64,000 nt of DNA from UBA2256 sp964453055 (lineage in GTDB: Bacteria; Spirochaetota; Spirochaetia; Treponematales; Rectinemataceae): assembly GCA_964453055.1 (NCBI GenBank), contig CAYVOD010000002.1:18564-82563 (forward strand), given 5' to 3'. This document shows positions 42,551 to 51,692 of the stretch, piece after piece (position 1 is the first letter of the stretch; every line of letters starts with the position of its first letter). The notes below the pieces were generated by a model, which ran no database searches, had not been told where the DNA came from, and saw only the letters and a program-made list of their open reading frames with translations. The position numbers and the translations under genes are program-made.

Positions 42551-45214
42551 ATGCATCCACACGAACTGCCTGTATATCAGCAGAGAGATAAAATATTAGC
42601 CGCCCTGGCGGAAAACCAGGTTGTCGTCGTCGAAAGCCCAACGGGCTCCGGTAAAACCACCCAGCTCCCCATAATCCTCCACGAAGCGGGATACGCTGCC
42701 AAGGGTTACATCGGAGTGACCCAGCCCCGGCGGATCGCCACCCTCTCGGTCAGCGATTTCATAGCCCGCCAACTCGAAGTCAAGGTCGGGGGCTTGGTGG
42801 GATACAAGATGCGTTTCGAGGACAGGACAGGCGCCGATACGAAAATAAAAATCATGACCGACGGCATTCTCCTCCAGGAGATGAAACTCGATCCCTATAT
42901 GTCCAAATACCAAGTCATCATGGTGGACGAAGCGCACGAGCGGAGCCTGAACATCGACTTCATACTCGGGCTTCTAAAGCAGGTCCTGGAATCGAGGCCC
43001 GAATTCAAGGTGATCGTTTCCTCGGCCACGATCAACGCCCAGGTTTTTTCCGAATACTTCGGCGAATGCCCGATAGTCAAGATCGAAACCCAGACATATC
43101 CCGTCACCCTCATCTACGATCCGGTGATCGACGCCCAAGAAAGGGAAAAACCTAAGGAAGAAACCCGGGGAGGGGGCAGAAATTCAGCACGTAGATCTGA
43201 ATCCAGCTCCCCCTTGCGGTACAGCGACGAAGCTCTCTACGACAAGATTCTATCCATTATCCAGCGCAGCCTGGCTTCGAGGCCGGAGGACGAGGAGGGG
43301 GATATCCTTGTCTTTCTTCCTGGCGAAAAAACCATCAAGGAATGCGCCCTGAGGCTTTACGATAGCCCCATGGCCGAGGCTCTCCACATAGTGCCTCTCT
43401 ATGCCAGGCTGGGGAAGGACGAACAGGAAAAGGTCTTCTACCCGGCCCCTTTGGGCAAATCCAAGGTAGTCATCGCCACGAACATAGCCGAAACCAGCGT
43501 CACCATAGACGGAATCACCGTCGTGATAGACTCGGGGCTCGCCAAGCTGAACTACTACAATCCCCGGAGTTTTACCGCAAGCCTTATCGAAACGCCTATT
43601 TCCAAGGCTTCCTGCAACCAGCGCAAGGGGAGGGCGGGAAGGACCAGGCCAGGCGCCTGCTACCGCCTCTATCCCCGGAAGGACTTCGAAAATCGCCCCC
43701 TTTTCACCACCGAGGAAATATACAGAACCGACCTGTCCGAGGTTGTGCTGAGGATGGCCGAGCTGGGGATCAGCAATTTCGAGGAATTCGACTTCATCTC
43801 CAAGCCGCCCAAGAGCGGGATCGCGGGAGCGATAGATATTCTCAACCTCCTGGACGCTCTAGCCGACGATAGAAGGCTTTCCAAGACGGGCGAGCTCATG
43901 TGCGCCTTTCCCCTACTGCCCCGCCTTTCGAGGATGATCGTCGAATCCATGCTGCGCTATCCCGAGGTGATCCACGAAACACTGGTCGCGGCGTCCTTTC
44001 TCTCCACCATGAGCCCCTATGTGCTTCCTCCCGGTGAGGAGCTGGAAGCGCGTAAGGCTCACCACGCGTTCAGGGATCCCATGGGCGACTTCGTCTCGTA
44101 CCTTAGGATCTACGATGCCTTCATGGCGGCGCCGGACAAAAGCAGATTCTGCGAGTTCAACTACCTGGACGAGAGGACCATGAGGGAGATCCTCCGTATC
44201 AGGGAGCAGCTGGAGATAATAGTCTCGGACATGGGCTTCCCCATTTCCCGCGGCGGAGCCCTGGCGGATTACCTCTGCGCGGTGAGCCGCGGCCTCATAC
44301 AGTTCGTCTGCGCCAGGCAGGAAAGAGGGCTCTTTAGGTCGCTCACCGCCGAGAAAATTCAAATCCATCCCGGTTCGGTCATGTTCCGAGAGAACCCGGA
44401 TTATATAGTGGCCGGCGAAATCGTGCGCACCACAAGGATGTACGCCATGTCGGTCTCGCCCCTGTCCAAGGAAATCTTGAGCCGAATTTCCCCGATGGTC
44501 GCCGAGCGACTTTCCGCGATCTCTGGAAGAGAGACCGGAAGAACCGCCATGACCGGGGAAAGGAAGTCAAGTGCGAGAGGCGGAGCGGAAAGAGCCGCTT
44601 CTTCTGGACGCCAGGAGCAAAGGAACTTTACCGACACCATACAGTTGGGCGGCCAGATTTTCGATTTATCGAAGGGCAGGGGCAAGAAAAAAATGGTCGT
44701 CCTGCCCTGGGAACGATTCAAAATGGCCAGGGAGAATCTGGATCAGGGGTCGGGAGCCGCCTTCAAAGGGTTGGAGGCTGTCATTCAGCATGGAACGTAC
44801 AGTCTCCTCGAAGGCGACAAGCTGGAGACGGTGATTAGGATAAAAGACTGGCTCGACCTGGACCGGGACCTCGCGCGGGACTGGCCCAGGAGCAGGAATT
44901 TCGAAATCCTCGCAAAGGATGGAGGCGATCGCCTCAAGACCGAGGACTTCGGGGAGCTGGTAGAAAACCTGTCCCATGTTTTTCAGGTGGCCAAGCCCAA
45001 GGGCAAGGACAAGAAACTCGGCTTCGTCAGCCTCTATACCGACGGAGAAGGTGTCTTCTGGTTCAGGATTTCGAAGGGCTTCCATACCGCGCTCAACGAA
45101 AGCATCGCCAGTCTCGAGGCATTGATCGACGCGGCGGACGACGCCCAGCTGGCGGCCGGGGCGAAGGAAAGCATCGGCCATCTCTACAGAAAACTCAGCT
45201 CGTTTTTCGAATGA
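42551..45214 (+). CDS. hrpA: DEAH-box ATP-dependent RNA helicase, HrpA-like
   Basis: HrpA-type helicases act in mRNA processing and ribosome rescue. The 887-residue protein begins with VVVVESPTGSGKTTQLPIIL (Walker A) and MVDEAHERSLNIDFILGLL (DEAH, motif II). Motif III is SSATIN and motif VI NQRKGRAGRTRPGACYRLYP. The HA2 and OB domains follow. Around residue 660-700 a polar segment (RETGRTAMTGERKSSARGG) separates a C-terminal part (GRGKKKMVVLPWERFKMARE) not found in short HrpB forms. The full-length E. coli HrpA has about 1300 residues, so this is a shorter type. A linker near 200 (EETRGGGRNSARRS) is also low complexity. Start chosen by promoter position. Confidence 0.9.
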   Translation: MHPHELPVYQQRDKILAALAENQVVVVESPTGSGKTTQLPIILHEAGYAAKGYIGVTQPRRIATLSVSDFIARQLEVKVGGLVGYKMRFEDRTGADTKIKIMTDGILLQEMKLDPYMSKYQVIMVDEAHERSLNIDFILGLLKQVLESRPEFKVIVSSATINAQVFSEYFGECPIVKIETQTYPVTLIYDPVIDAQEREKPKEETRGGGRNSARRSESSSPLRYSDEALYDKILSIIQRSLASRPEDEEGDILVFLPGEKTIKECALRLYDSPMAEALHIVPLYARLGKDEQEKVFYPAPLGKSKVVIATNIAETSVTIDGITVVIDSGLAKLNYYNPRSFTASLIETPISKASCNQRKGRAGRTRPGACYRLYPRKDFENRPLFTTEEIYRTDLSEVVLRMAELGISNFEEFDFISKPPKSGIAGAIDILNLLDALADDRRLSKTGELMCAFPLLPRLSRMIVESMLRYPEVIHETLVAASFLSTMSPYVLPPGEELEARKAHHAFRDPMGDFVSYLRIYDAFMAAPDKSRFCEFNYLDERTMREILRIREQLEIIVSDMGFPISRGGALADYLCAVSRGLIQFVCARQERGLFRSLTAEKIQIHPGSVMFRENPDYIVAGEIVRTTRMYAMSVSPLSKEILSRISPMVAERLSAISGRETGRTAMTGERKSSARGGAERAASSGRQEQRNFTDTIQLGGQIFDLSKGRGKKKMVVLPWERFKMARENLDQGSGAAFKGLEAVIQHGTYSLLEGDKLETVIRIKDWLDLDRDLARDWPRSRNFEILAKDGGDRLKTEDFGELVENLSHVFQVAKPKGKDKKLGFVSLYTDGEGVFWFRISKGFHTALNESIASLEALIDAADDAQLAAGAKESIGHLYRKLSSFFE

Positions 45215-45244
45215 ACGAGGAGCCTTGAAAGAAAGCCCCTTCGT

Positions 45245-45967
45245 TCAGGCCTTGACGAAGAAAAGCTCGAAGGAAGGTCGGGATTCAACCATGGCTCTTC
45301 CTTCGAATTTCGTCCTGGGCCTCCAGCCGATTCTCGGGGCGAATCCCTGGTAGGCGTTTTTCAGGGCTCCGCAATCGCTCAATACGGCCAGTGTCTGATT
45401 AGCGTAATCCTCTATATCCGTGACGAAATACAGATAAGCTCCATCCCCGAGGCGTGAAGCCATGAGGTCTACCAGGTCCGGGCGCATGAGGCGTCGTTTG
45501 TGATGCCGTTTCTTAGGCCAGGGGTCGGGATAGAAAATATGCAGTCCCGCGAGCCCTTCGGGGGCGATCATGTCCTGGAGCACCTCTACGGCGTCGTGCT
45601 GAATTATTTTCAGGTTGTTGATGCCCCGGTCCCGTATTTCCATTAGTAACCGCCCGACTCCGGGGCTATGGACCTCGACGCCGAGATAATTGAACTCAGG
45701 CCTCCCTAGGGCGATCTGCCAGGTAGCCTGACCCATGCCGAATCCGATTTCGAGGATCAGGGGCTTGGGTTCGGCAAAAATTTCAGACGGCTTTATAGGC
45801 TGGGCGCCGAAGGTAAGGGCGTACAGCGGACTCAATTCCTCTATCGCCCTCTTTTGGGCTTCCGTCATTCTTCCCGCCCTGAGCACGTAGCTGCGGACAG
45901 CTTGCCGCTCTCGGCCGGATAGTCTTACGCTTTTGTCGTCTCCGGCTGTGGGGATGCCCTCGCTCAA
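45245..45967 (-). CDS. trmB: tRNA (guanine-N7-)-methyltransferase
   Basis: TrmB methylates G46 in the variable loop of tRNAs. The 240-residue protein shows the SAM site LILEIGFGMGQATWQIA, then NYLGVEVHSPGVGRLL and the family signature IFYPDPWPKKRHHKRRLM. FVTDIEDYANQTLAVL and a final FELFFVKA complete it. It is longer than the E. coli enzyme by an N-terminal stretch of about 40 residues. It overlaps hisS by four bases. A weak inverted repeat (GAACGA and TCGTTC, 45213-45246) lies between it and the convergent helicase gene. Confidence 0.94.
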   Translation of the reverse strand: MSEGIPTAGDDKSVRLSGRERQAVRSYVLRAGRMTEAQKRAIEELSPLYALTFGAQPIKPSEIFAEPKPLILEIGFGMGQATWQIALGRPEFNYLGVEVHSPGVGRLLMEIRDRGINNLKIIQHDAVEVLQDMIAPEGLAGLHIFYPDPWPKKRHHKRRLMRPDLVDLMASRLGDGAYLYFVTDIEDYANQTLAVLSDCGALKNAYQGFAPRIGWRPRTKFEGRAMVESRPSFELFFVKA

Positions 45968-47283
45968 GCCTTTGCCGCCTTGATAAAATCCGCCAGCTCG
46001 TCCAGGCTCCCAAACTCTATGGTTCTGCGTTCCTCCAGGTTCCTGAGCGGGAAAAGCCTTTTTTCGGCAGAAGCCCTGTCCATCAGCAACGCGAAGGGAA
46101 TAGATTTTTTCTGGGCGAAGGAATACTGGTTCAGCAGTTTTTTTACCTCTGGATAGACCTCGCAGGAGATGCCGCGGGAACGAAGCTCGCTCGCCGCGTT
46201 ATGAAGCTCGGACTCGGGCCTTTCGCCCACGTTTGCTATAAGTACCTGGGGCAGGGGATCGCGGCGCAAGGGACGCTCTAAAATCTCCATGGCGCTCAAA
46301 AGACGGTCCAGCCCAACCGAGGCGCCAACGCCGGGCAAAGAACGATTCGTGTAAAGACTCGCCAGCTCGTTATACCGCCCCCCCGAACACACCGAGCCTA
46401 TAGAGGGCAGGTCGTTCAAAAACGTTTCGAAAACGACGCCGGTATAATAGTCAAGACCTCGGGTAATGCTCGGGTCGAGGTACAAAGAATCCGCGCTGCC
46501 TGCCGAAAGTACTATTTCGTATACATCCTTAAGCCGCTGTTTCGCCGCATTCGCTTCCACGTCATCTTTATCGCAAAAGGATGACATTTTCTCCAGGGTC
46601 GAAAGGAAATCCTTATCCGGCTCGATGAAGCTCAGTACCTCGTCGGCGATTCTGTCCCCCGCATCGGCCGCTATCAGGGTTCTGGTTTTTTCCTGGCCGA
46701 TTTTTTCGATCTTGTCGACGCTGCGCAGGATGGAAACCGATTTGTCCAGGCAGCCAGCCCGGGCTAAAAAGCGGTTGAACAGCGCCCTGTGGTTCACCCT
46801 GATTCTCGCTTTTCCTGCTTCCAGCGCCTTTATGGCCTGGGCGATGACAAGGATTATGTCCGCGTCGGCGGAGGCGCTGTCCGTCCCCACGATGTCGAAA
46901 TCGCACTGCATGAATTCCCTGTAACGGCCTCGCTGGGTGTTCTCTCCCCTCCAGACCTTGGCCATGTGATAGCGGCGGAAGGGAAGGTATAGTTCCTCAA
47001 CGTGCTCGGCCATGAAGCGGGCGAAGGGAACGGTGAGGTCGAAGCGCATCGCTACCTCGCGGCCTCCGTTGTCGGTGAAACGGTATACCTGCTTGTCTGT
47101 CTCGCCACCTCCCTTGCCCAGGAGGATTTCGGCATACTCCAGGGCCGGGGTGTCTATGGGCACGAAACCGAAGGAGCGGAAGACTTGCTCCAGGCGGGAG
47201 AGCAGGCTGTTCCGGGCCTGTTCGGCGTCGGGGAGGTAGTCTCTGAAACCTTTGAGCACTCGAGGTTCGATAATGTCGGGCAT
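45964..47283 (-). CDS. hisS: Histidyl-tRNA synthetase
   Basis: A class II synthetase. Motif 1 lies in the N-terminal RFDLTVPFARFMAEH region and motif 2 in MAKVWRGENTQRGRYREFMQCDFDIVG. The HisA boxes are ITRGLDYYTGVVFE and CSGGRYNELAS, and motif 3 is PGVGASVGLDRLLSAM. The C-terminal anticodon domain follows (LPQVLIANVGERPESE). The ATG at 47283 follows GGAGGA by three to four bases and starts MPDIIEPRVLKGFRDYLP, the normal family start, so 439 residues are used; nine more codons are open upstream. It is divergent from rpsF. Confidence 0.95.
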   Translation of the reverse strand: MPDIIEPRVLKGFRDYLPDAEQARNSLLSRLEQVFRSFGFVPIDTPALEYAEILLGKGGGETDKQVYRFTDNGGREVAMRFDLTVPFARFMAEHVEELYLPFRRYHMAKVWRGENTQRGRYREFMQCDFDIVGTDSASADADIILVIAQAIKALEAGKARIRVNHRALFNRFLARAGCLDKSVSILRSVDKIEKIGQEKTRTLIAADAGDRIADEVLSFIEPDKDFLSTLEKMSSFCDKDDVEANAAKQRLKDVYEIVLSAGSADSLYLDPSITRGLDYYTGVVFETFLNDLPSIGSVCSGGRYNELASLYTNRSLPGVGASVGLDRLLSAMEILERPLRRDPLPQVLIANVGERPESELHNAASELRSRGISCEVYPEVKKLLNQYSFAQKKSIPFALLMDRASAEKRLFPLRNLEERRTIEFGSLDELADFIKAAKA

Positions 47284-47341
47284 TGTTCCTCCGAAGTAGA
47301 ATGAGGGCAATTATGGGAAATCCCGGCCTTAATTGCAAGTA

Positions 47342-47371
47342 TTGCATAAAAAGCCTTTGACGTGATATAAG
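47342..47371 (+). promoter_or_regulatory. Predicted promoter of rpsF operon
   Basis: TTGCAT (47342-47347) and TATAAG (47366-47371) are 18 bases apart. Initiation near 47378 gives a leader of about 85 bases. Confidence 0.5.
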
Positions 47372-47463
47372 AACGCTCCCTCTTTATTCAGATCGGCTCC
47401 CCGAGGAACCGGCCTGAATCAATCGTTCCCCGTATGGGGGACTAGGTCCGCGAGGAGGAAAGA
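47372..47463 (+). promoter_or_regulatory. Structured leader of rpsF-ssb-rpsR, candidate S6:S18 control element
   Basis: The leader holds two small hairpins, CGG-CTCC-CCGA-GGA-A-CCG and TCCCC-GTAT-GGGGGA, followed by GAGGAGGAAAG before the rpsF ATG. In many bacteria the S6:S18 complex binds such a leader to repress the operon. The match here is by position and structure only. Confidence 0.35.
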
Positions 47464-47745
47464 ATGAGACAATACGAGTTAGTCGTGGTCTTGCCTTCGG
47501 AGGAAGACGCCTTCCACAAAGGCAAGGAAGCAGTGATGTCGGATCTGGCGCAATTCGCCGCCGCCGATATCAAGGATGAGGATATGGGAGACCGCCCGCT
47601 GGCCTATCCGGTCAAGAAGCGGGAGCGGGGGCACTATATCCTGTATAAATTCTCCCTGGACGCCCAGAACGTCACCCCGATGGAAAGAGCTTTCAAACTC
47701 AACACCAGCATTCTGAAGTATATCGTGGTGAAGTCGGAAGCTTGA
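47464..47745 (+). CDS. rpsF: 30S ribosomal protein S6
   Basis: S6 pairs with S18 on the platform of the 30S subunit. The 93-residue protein has the typical start MRQYELVVVLPSEEDAF, the conserved ADIKDEDMGDRPLAYPVKKRERGHYILYKFSL and a short C-terminus without an acidic tail. A GAGGAGGAAAG site precedes it. It is the first gene of rpsF-ssb-rpsR-yybS-rplI, a layout widely conserved in bacteria. Confidence 0.97.
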   Translation: MRQYELVVVLPSEEDAFHKGKEAVMSDLAQFAAADIKDEDMGDRPLAYPVKKRERGHYILYKFSLDAQNVTPMERAFKLNTSILKYIVVKSEA

Positions 47746-47764
47746 GTACCAAGGGGGTGTTCGG

Positions 47765-48229
47765 ATGCGCGATATAAACGTCGTAGTCCTGGTGGGCAGG
47801 CTCACCAGGGACGCTGAGCTCAAATACACTAAATCGGGAACGGCGATCGCGAGGTTTTCCTTGGCGGTAAACCGCTCTAGAAAGCAGGACGATCAATGGA
47901 TCGACGAAACCAGCTTTTTCGACATCGATTTTTGGGGAAAGGGCGCCGAGGCGGTTAATCGCTACCTGACCAAAGGACAGCAGGTCGCCGTCGAAGGCGA
48001 GCTGCGCCAGGACCGCTGGGAGCAGGACGGACAACCCCGCAGCAAGGTTATCGTAAACGCAAGCAACGTCAGGCTGATGGGAAGCTCTTCCGGAAATCAA
48101 GGAAGCGGCCCGTCGGCAAAGGGCCAGCCCTACGGGGCGCAGGACGCCTCCGCGAGCGCGAGGCCGTCCGGAGCATCGGCCCAGAACGCATCGCCGATCG
48201 ATACCTTCGACGATGACATTCCATTCTAA
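47765..48229 (+). CDS. ssb: Single-stranded DNA-binding protein
   Basis: SSB coats single-stranded DNA and recruits repair and replication proteins. The OB fold is at 1-105 (INVVVLVGRLTRDAELKYTKSG, FFDIDFWGKGAEAVNRYLTKGQQV, QDRWEQDG). A disordered Gly/Ser/Ala linker follows, then the conserved acidic tip DTFDDDIPF that binds partners. Its 154 residues and position between rpsF and rpsR are standard. Confidence 0.97.
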   Translation: MRDINVVVLVGRLTRDAELKYTKSGTAIARFSLAVNRSRKQDDQWIDETSFFDIDFWGKGAEAVNRYLTKGQQVAVEGELRQDRWEQDGQPRSKVIVNASNVRLMGSSSGNQGSGPSAKGQPYGAQDASASARPSGASAQNASPIDTFDDDIPF

Positions 48230-48259
48230 GGCTATCGAAAGGAAACAAGGAGAAATCTC

Positions 48260-48577
48260 ATGGCTGACATGAAAGATATGAACGAGGGACGCTCGAGCCG
48301 TCCCGAAATGGATCAGGGCGACGGTCGCAGGGATCAGGACGATCGCGGCGGCCCGCGCAAGGGAAAGGGTTTTTTCAAGAAGAAGGTCTGCAAATTCTGC
48401 ACCCAGAAGGCCCACATCGATTATAAGGATTCCGATACCCTCCGGCGCTATACCACCGAACGCGGCAAGATACTTCCCAGGCGCATCACCGGAACCTGTT
48501 CCAAGCATCAGCGCGAGCTGGCGGTCAACATCAAGAGGGCGAGATCCCTTGCCCTCCTGCCTTACGTCGTAAAATAA
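48260..48577 (+). CDS. rpsR: 30S ribosomal protein S18 with acidic N-terminal extension
   Basis: The last 70 residues are standard S18: KKKVCKFCTQKAHIDYKDSDTLRRYTTERGKILPRRITGTCSKHQRELAVNIKRAR is continuous over 48387-48546. The zinc-type CxxC is kept. The first 35 residues are an extension rich in Asp, Arg and Gly (ADMKDMNEGRSSRPEMDQGD) not found in the compact 75-residue E. coli protein; Treponema-group S18 proteins are often longer. AAGGAG precedes the ATG. Confidence 0.96.
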   Translation: MADMKDMNEGRSSRPEMDQGDGRRDQDDRGGPRKGKGFFKKKVCKFCTQKAHIDYKDSDTLRRYTTERGKILPRRITGTCSKHQRELAVNIKRARSLALLPYVVK

Positions 48578-48591
48578 ATCCGAGGTTGAAG

Positions 48592-49575
48592 GTGGACGAG
48601 CAGGAACGGCTGGCCAAGAAGAGGGTATTCCTCGCCGATGCTACGGCGGGACTTTTTTCGGGCTTTCTCTATCTATCCTACCTCTTCTCTTTCGCCTTCC
48701 TGGTCCCCGTGCAGCAGTCTTTCGCCGGCAGAGGCTCGAGGGCGGGGCTGGTCTCCTCTTCCGTGGCCTTTGCGGTGATAACGGCGGGCACGTTAGTGAG
48801 GATGCTCCAACTCAGGTTTTTCGATTTCATTTCCCTGCTCTCGAGTTGCATGCCTTCGCTACTGCTGATGATCGCCCTGTATTGGATAAACGCCGATAAG
48901 CCAAGGATTTCCCGCATAGCCAGGATACTTCTGGCCGCCCTCGTTCTGTCCCTGGCCGCGCTGCCTTTCGTGCTGCGCATGGAAAAGGATACGGCCTTCA
49001 TAGGACAGCTTTCGGCCTATGTGACTGAGACGATAGACTCAAGCGGCTTGGCTCTGGACGAACCTAGGCTGGCGTCGGAATTGGTGCGGAGGGCTATCGC
49101 GATTATTGGCTCCGGGTTCAGCGCATTCATACTCTGGATACTCGCAGGCAGCTGGTGGCTCGGAAGCCTGATCGCATCTAAAAGCAGGTCCGCGCTCGCG
49201 GGTCTTGCTCCCGTCAAGAACCTGCCCCGCCTCGCAGCGGTGAAGGTGCCGCTAAAGGCGCTCTGGCCGAGCCTGTTGCTTTGGGGTCTTCTTTTTCTGG
49301 CGCTCGCGTTCAAGGCCCAGGGGCTTTGGCTGATGCTGGCATGGAATTTAGCGCTCTGCGCGGCCTCGATCTACGGATTGCAAGGCATTGGAGTGCTTTC
49401 TTTTCTGCTGCACAAGCCGGCGGTCCCCGCCTTACTGCGGCGTCTTTTGCCTTTGGCGCTCATCGCGGCCTTGCTGAATCAGGCCACCAGCGCCGTTGTT
49501 TTGATTGGCTTGCCCGTATTGGGCATTACCGAGGTATGGATTCCATACCGTAACCTAAAAGGAGCTTCCACATGA
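48592..49575 (+). CDS. YybS-like (DUF2232) polytopic membrane protein
   Basis: A membrane protein of about 327 residues with around eight helices (GLFSGFLYLSYLFSFAFLVP, IGSGFSAFILWILAG, LLLWGLLFLALAF). The sequence has no catalytic motif I can name. The place between rpsR and rplI is where yybS (DUF2232) sits in many bacteria, and helix number and size fit that family; function unknown. The GTG at 48592 has GAGG six bases upstream; a TTG at 48586 is the alternative. It overlaps rplI by four bases. Confidence 0.72.
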   Translation: MDEQERLAKKRVFLADATAGLFSGFLYLSYLFSFAFLVPVQQSFAGRGSRAGLVSSSVAFAVITAGTLVRMLQLRFFDFISLLSSCMPSLLLMIALYWINADKPRISRIARILLAALVLSLAALPFVLRMEKDTAFIGQLSAYVTETIDSSGLALDEPRLASELVRRAIAIIGSGFSAFILWILAGSWWLGSLIASKSRSALAGLAPVKNLPRLAAVKVPLKALWPSLLLWGLLFLALAFKAQGLWLMLAWNLALCAASIYGLQGIGVLSFLLHKPAVPALLRRLLPLALIAALLNQATSAVVLIGLPVLGITEVWIPYRNLKGAST

Positions 49576-50162
49576 AAGTGATCCTGAATCAGGATGTTCC
49601 CAACCTGGGAGAGATCGGCGACGTGAAAGAGGTCGCACCTGGCTACGCCCGCAATTTCCTGCTTCCCCGCGATCTGGCCATCGTCTACAACGCCAGGAGC
49701 GTACAGCTCTTCGAGCATAGGAAAAACGAGATCCTCGCCATCAAGGAAGAAAAGCGCAAGGCTTCCGCCTCGCTCAAGGAGCGCATCGAGGCCGAGGAGC
49801 TTTCGGTCACCATGCCCGCCGGAGCCAACGGCAAGCTCTATGGCGCCGTGACTAACGCCACGGTGGCGGACGAGCTCTTGAAGAAGGGCTTGGAGATAGA
49901 CCGCAAGAAGATCGAGGTGCCCGGTCGTTCGATCAAGAGCGTCGGTAACTACAAGATCGACATCCATCTCTATGACAAGGAAGAGGCCGTTTTGAGGCTT
50001 ATCGTTCTCGGCCAGGAAGTCAAAGCCGAGAAGGCCGAGGAGGGCGAGCAGCCCAAGAAGCAGCGCCAGAGGAAGCCCAGGGCCGAATCCGCCGAACCTG
50101 TCACCGACGAAGAGCAGGCGGCAGCTTTTGAAGCCGCCGTCAACGCCGGACGCTTGAACTAA
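49572..50162 (+). CDS. rplI: 50S ribosomal protein L9
   Basis: L9 spans the L1 region and helps keep frame. The N-terminal domain MKVILNQDVPNLGEIGDVKEVAPGYARNFLLPRDLA is fully conserved, followed by the long helix and the C-terminal domain (KLYGAVTNATVADELLKKG). A Lys/Arg then acidic tail extends it to 196 residues, longer than the 149 of E. coli (QPKKQRQRKPRAESAEP). It closes the rpsF operon, with a terminator hairpin just after. Confidence 0.97.
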   Translation: MKVILNQDVPNLGEIGDVKEVAPGYARNFLLPRDLAIVYNARSVQLFEHRKNEILAIKEEKRKASASLKERIEAEELSVTMPAGANGKLYGAVTNATVADELLKKGLEIDRKKIEVPGRSIKSVGNYKIDIHLYDKEEAVLRLIVLGQEVKAEKAEEGEQPKKQRQRKPRAESAEPVTDEEQAAAFEAAVNAGRLN

Positions 50163-50188
50163 GATTAATCGTGGCTTCTGCCCGAAAT

Positions 50189-50240
50189 GCCGGCCTTGTT
50201 GGCTATTCAGCCTTGAGCTGAGTCCCAAGGCCGGCTTTTT
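50189..50240 (+). terminator. Rho-independent terminator after rplI
   Basis: GCCGGCCTTG (50189-50198) pairs perfectly with CAAGGCCGGC (50226-50235), followed by TTTTT. The long loop holds a second small hairpin. Confidence 0.85.
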
Positions 50241-50287
50241 ATTTCTCCGGCAGTTGCTTTTAGTCGCCTCTTTCAATATCGCGACGC

Positions 50288-50315
50288 TTTCTTTTGCGCG
50301 TTGACATTGTATAAT
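50288..50315 (+). promoter_or_regulatory. Candidate promoter of dnaB
   Basis: A perfect TATAAT at 50310-50315 follows a weak TTTCTT at 50288-50293 by 16 bases. The short leader holds GGAGGCCAGAGGA before the ATG at 50338. Confidence 0.5.
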
Positions 50316-50337
50316 TCCCGGAGGCCAGAGGACGAAG

Positions 50338-51678
50338 ATGAGCAACGAAAGCCTGAAAGATAAAATCCCTCCCCATAACCAGGAAGCCGAACAGGCATGC
50401 CTCGGCGCTCTTTTGCTCGATCCCGACAGCCTCGGCTCGGTGGTTCGCTATATCCGCCCCGAGGATTTTTATCTTCCGGCACACAACCAGATATTCGCGG
50501 CAGTGATCGCCCTCCACGAAAAAGGGCAAAAGGCCGATATCATCACCTTGACCGAAGAAATGAGATTAGCCGGAAGCCTGGACAGGGCGGGAGGGCCTGG
50601 CTATATCGCCTCTCTCACTTCCATGACTCCTTCCGCGGCCAATGTCGAATACTACGCCCGGATCGTCCAGGAAATGTCCACCCGGCGAAGCCTTATTAGA
50701 CTCTCATCGGAAGTCAGCTCGCTCGCCTTCGACGACACCTCGGAAACCGGTCCGATTCTCGACCAGATTCAGGCTAAAATATTCGAAATCACCCAAAACC
50801 GCAGGACCGCGTCCTATCATTCGATAAAAGAGCTGATCCCCGACACCATCACGGTGATCGAGCAGCTGAGCAACAATCCCAACGCATTCACCGGAATCCC
50901 CTCGGGCTTGACCGACCTGGATGCCATGACCTCGGGATTCCAGAACTCCGAGTTCGTCGTCATCGGAGCGAGGCCTTCGGTGGGCAAGACCGCCCTGGCC
51001 TTGAGCTTCACCTCCCACATCGCCATCAACTGCAAGATACCTGCGGCCTTTTTCTCCCTGGAGATGTCCGAGCGGGCACTGATGAACAGGATCATAAGCT
51101 CGGAAGCCATGGTGCCCGGCGAGCGCATCCGCACCGGCAGGCTGCGCAGCTCCGACCTCAACGACCTCATGGACGCGGCCGGCAGGATCTACGAAGCTCC
51201 GCTCTACATCGTCGACATGCCCAACATGAAGCTGCTGGAGCTGCGCACGATGGCCAGGCGGCTCGTCCTCGAGCGGGGGGTAAAGATAATCTTCGTCGAC
51301 TACATAACGCTGATAACCCACGAAAACGCCGAGCTGCCGCGCTGGGAACAGATTTCCGCCATCTCCCGGTCCCTCAAGTCCCTGGCCCGGGAGCTGGACA
51401 TACCTATCGTCGCCCTCTCGCAGCTGAAACGGGAGGCTGAGGGAAAGCAGCCAAACCTGGCCGACGTGCGGGAATCCGGATCAATAGAGCAGGACGCCGA
51501 TCTCATCCTGTTCCTGCACAGGGATCGGGAGATCAACAAGACCCAGGACCAGAGGTCAGAGCAAATAGAAACCGAGCTTATAGTGGCCAAGCAGCGAAAT
51601 GGCCCGATCGGGAAGACGAACGTCTGGTTCAAGCCCGCCTACGCCAAATTCGTCAATATGGAGCGCTTCGAGCGCTGA
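50338..51678 (+). CDS. dnaB: Replicative DNA helicase DnaB
   Basis: DnaB unwinds DNA at the fork. The N-terminal domain reads PPHNQEAEQACLGALLLDPD and the RecA-type domain has Walker A IGARPSVGKTALALSF, AAFFSLEMS for the 1a motif, IIFVDYITLI for Walker B and PIVALSQLKREAEG. DVRESGSIEQDADLILFLHR is the classical end motif. The length of 446 residues is normal and there is no intein. It is a single gene with its own TATAAT box and a GGAGG leader. Confidence 0.97.
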   Translation: MSNESLKDKIPPHNQEAEQACLGALLLDPDSLGSVVRYIRPEDFYLPAHNQIFAAVIALHEKGQKADIITLTEEMRLAGSLDRAGGPGYIASLTSMTPSAANVEYYARIVQEMSTRRSLIRLSSEVSSLAFDDTSETGPILDQIQAKIFEITQNRRTASYHSIKELIPDTITVIEQLSNNPNAFTGIPSGLTDLDAMTSGFQNSEFVVIGARPSVGKTALALSFTSHIAINCKIPAAFFSLEMSERALMNRIISSEAMVPGERIRTGRLRSSDLNDLMDAAGRIYEAPLYIVDMPNMKLLELRTMARRLVLERGVKIIFVDYITLITHENAELPRWEQISAISRSLKSLARELDIPIVALSQLKREAEGKQPNLADVRESGSIEQDADLILFLHRDREINKTQDQRSEQIETELIVAKQRNGPIGKTNVWFKPAYAKFVNMERFER

Positions 51679-51692
51679 AGTCCGGCTTTCGA

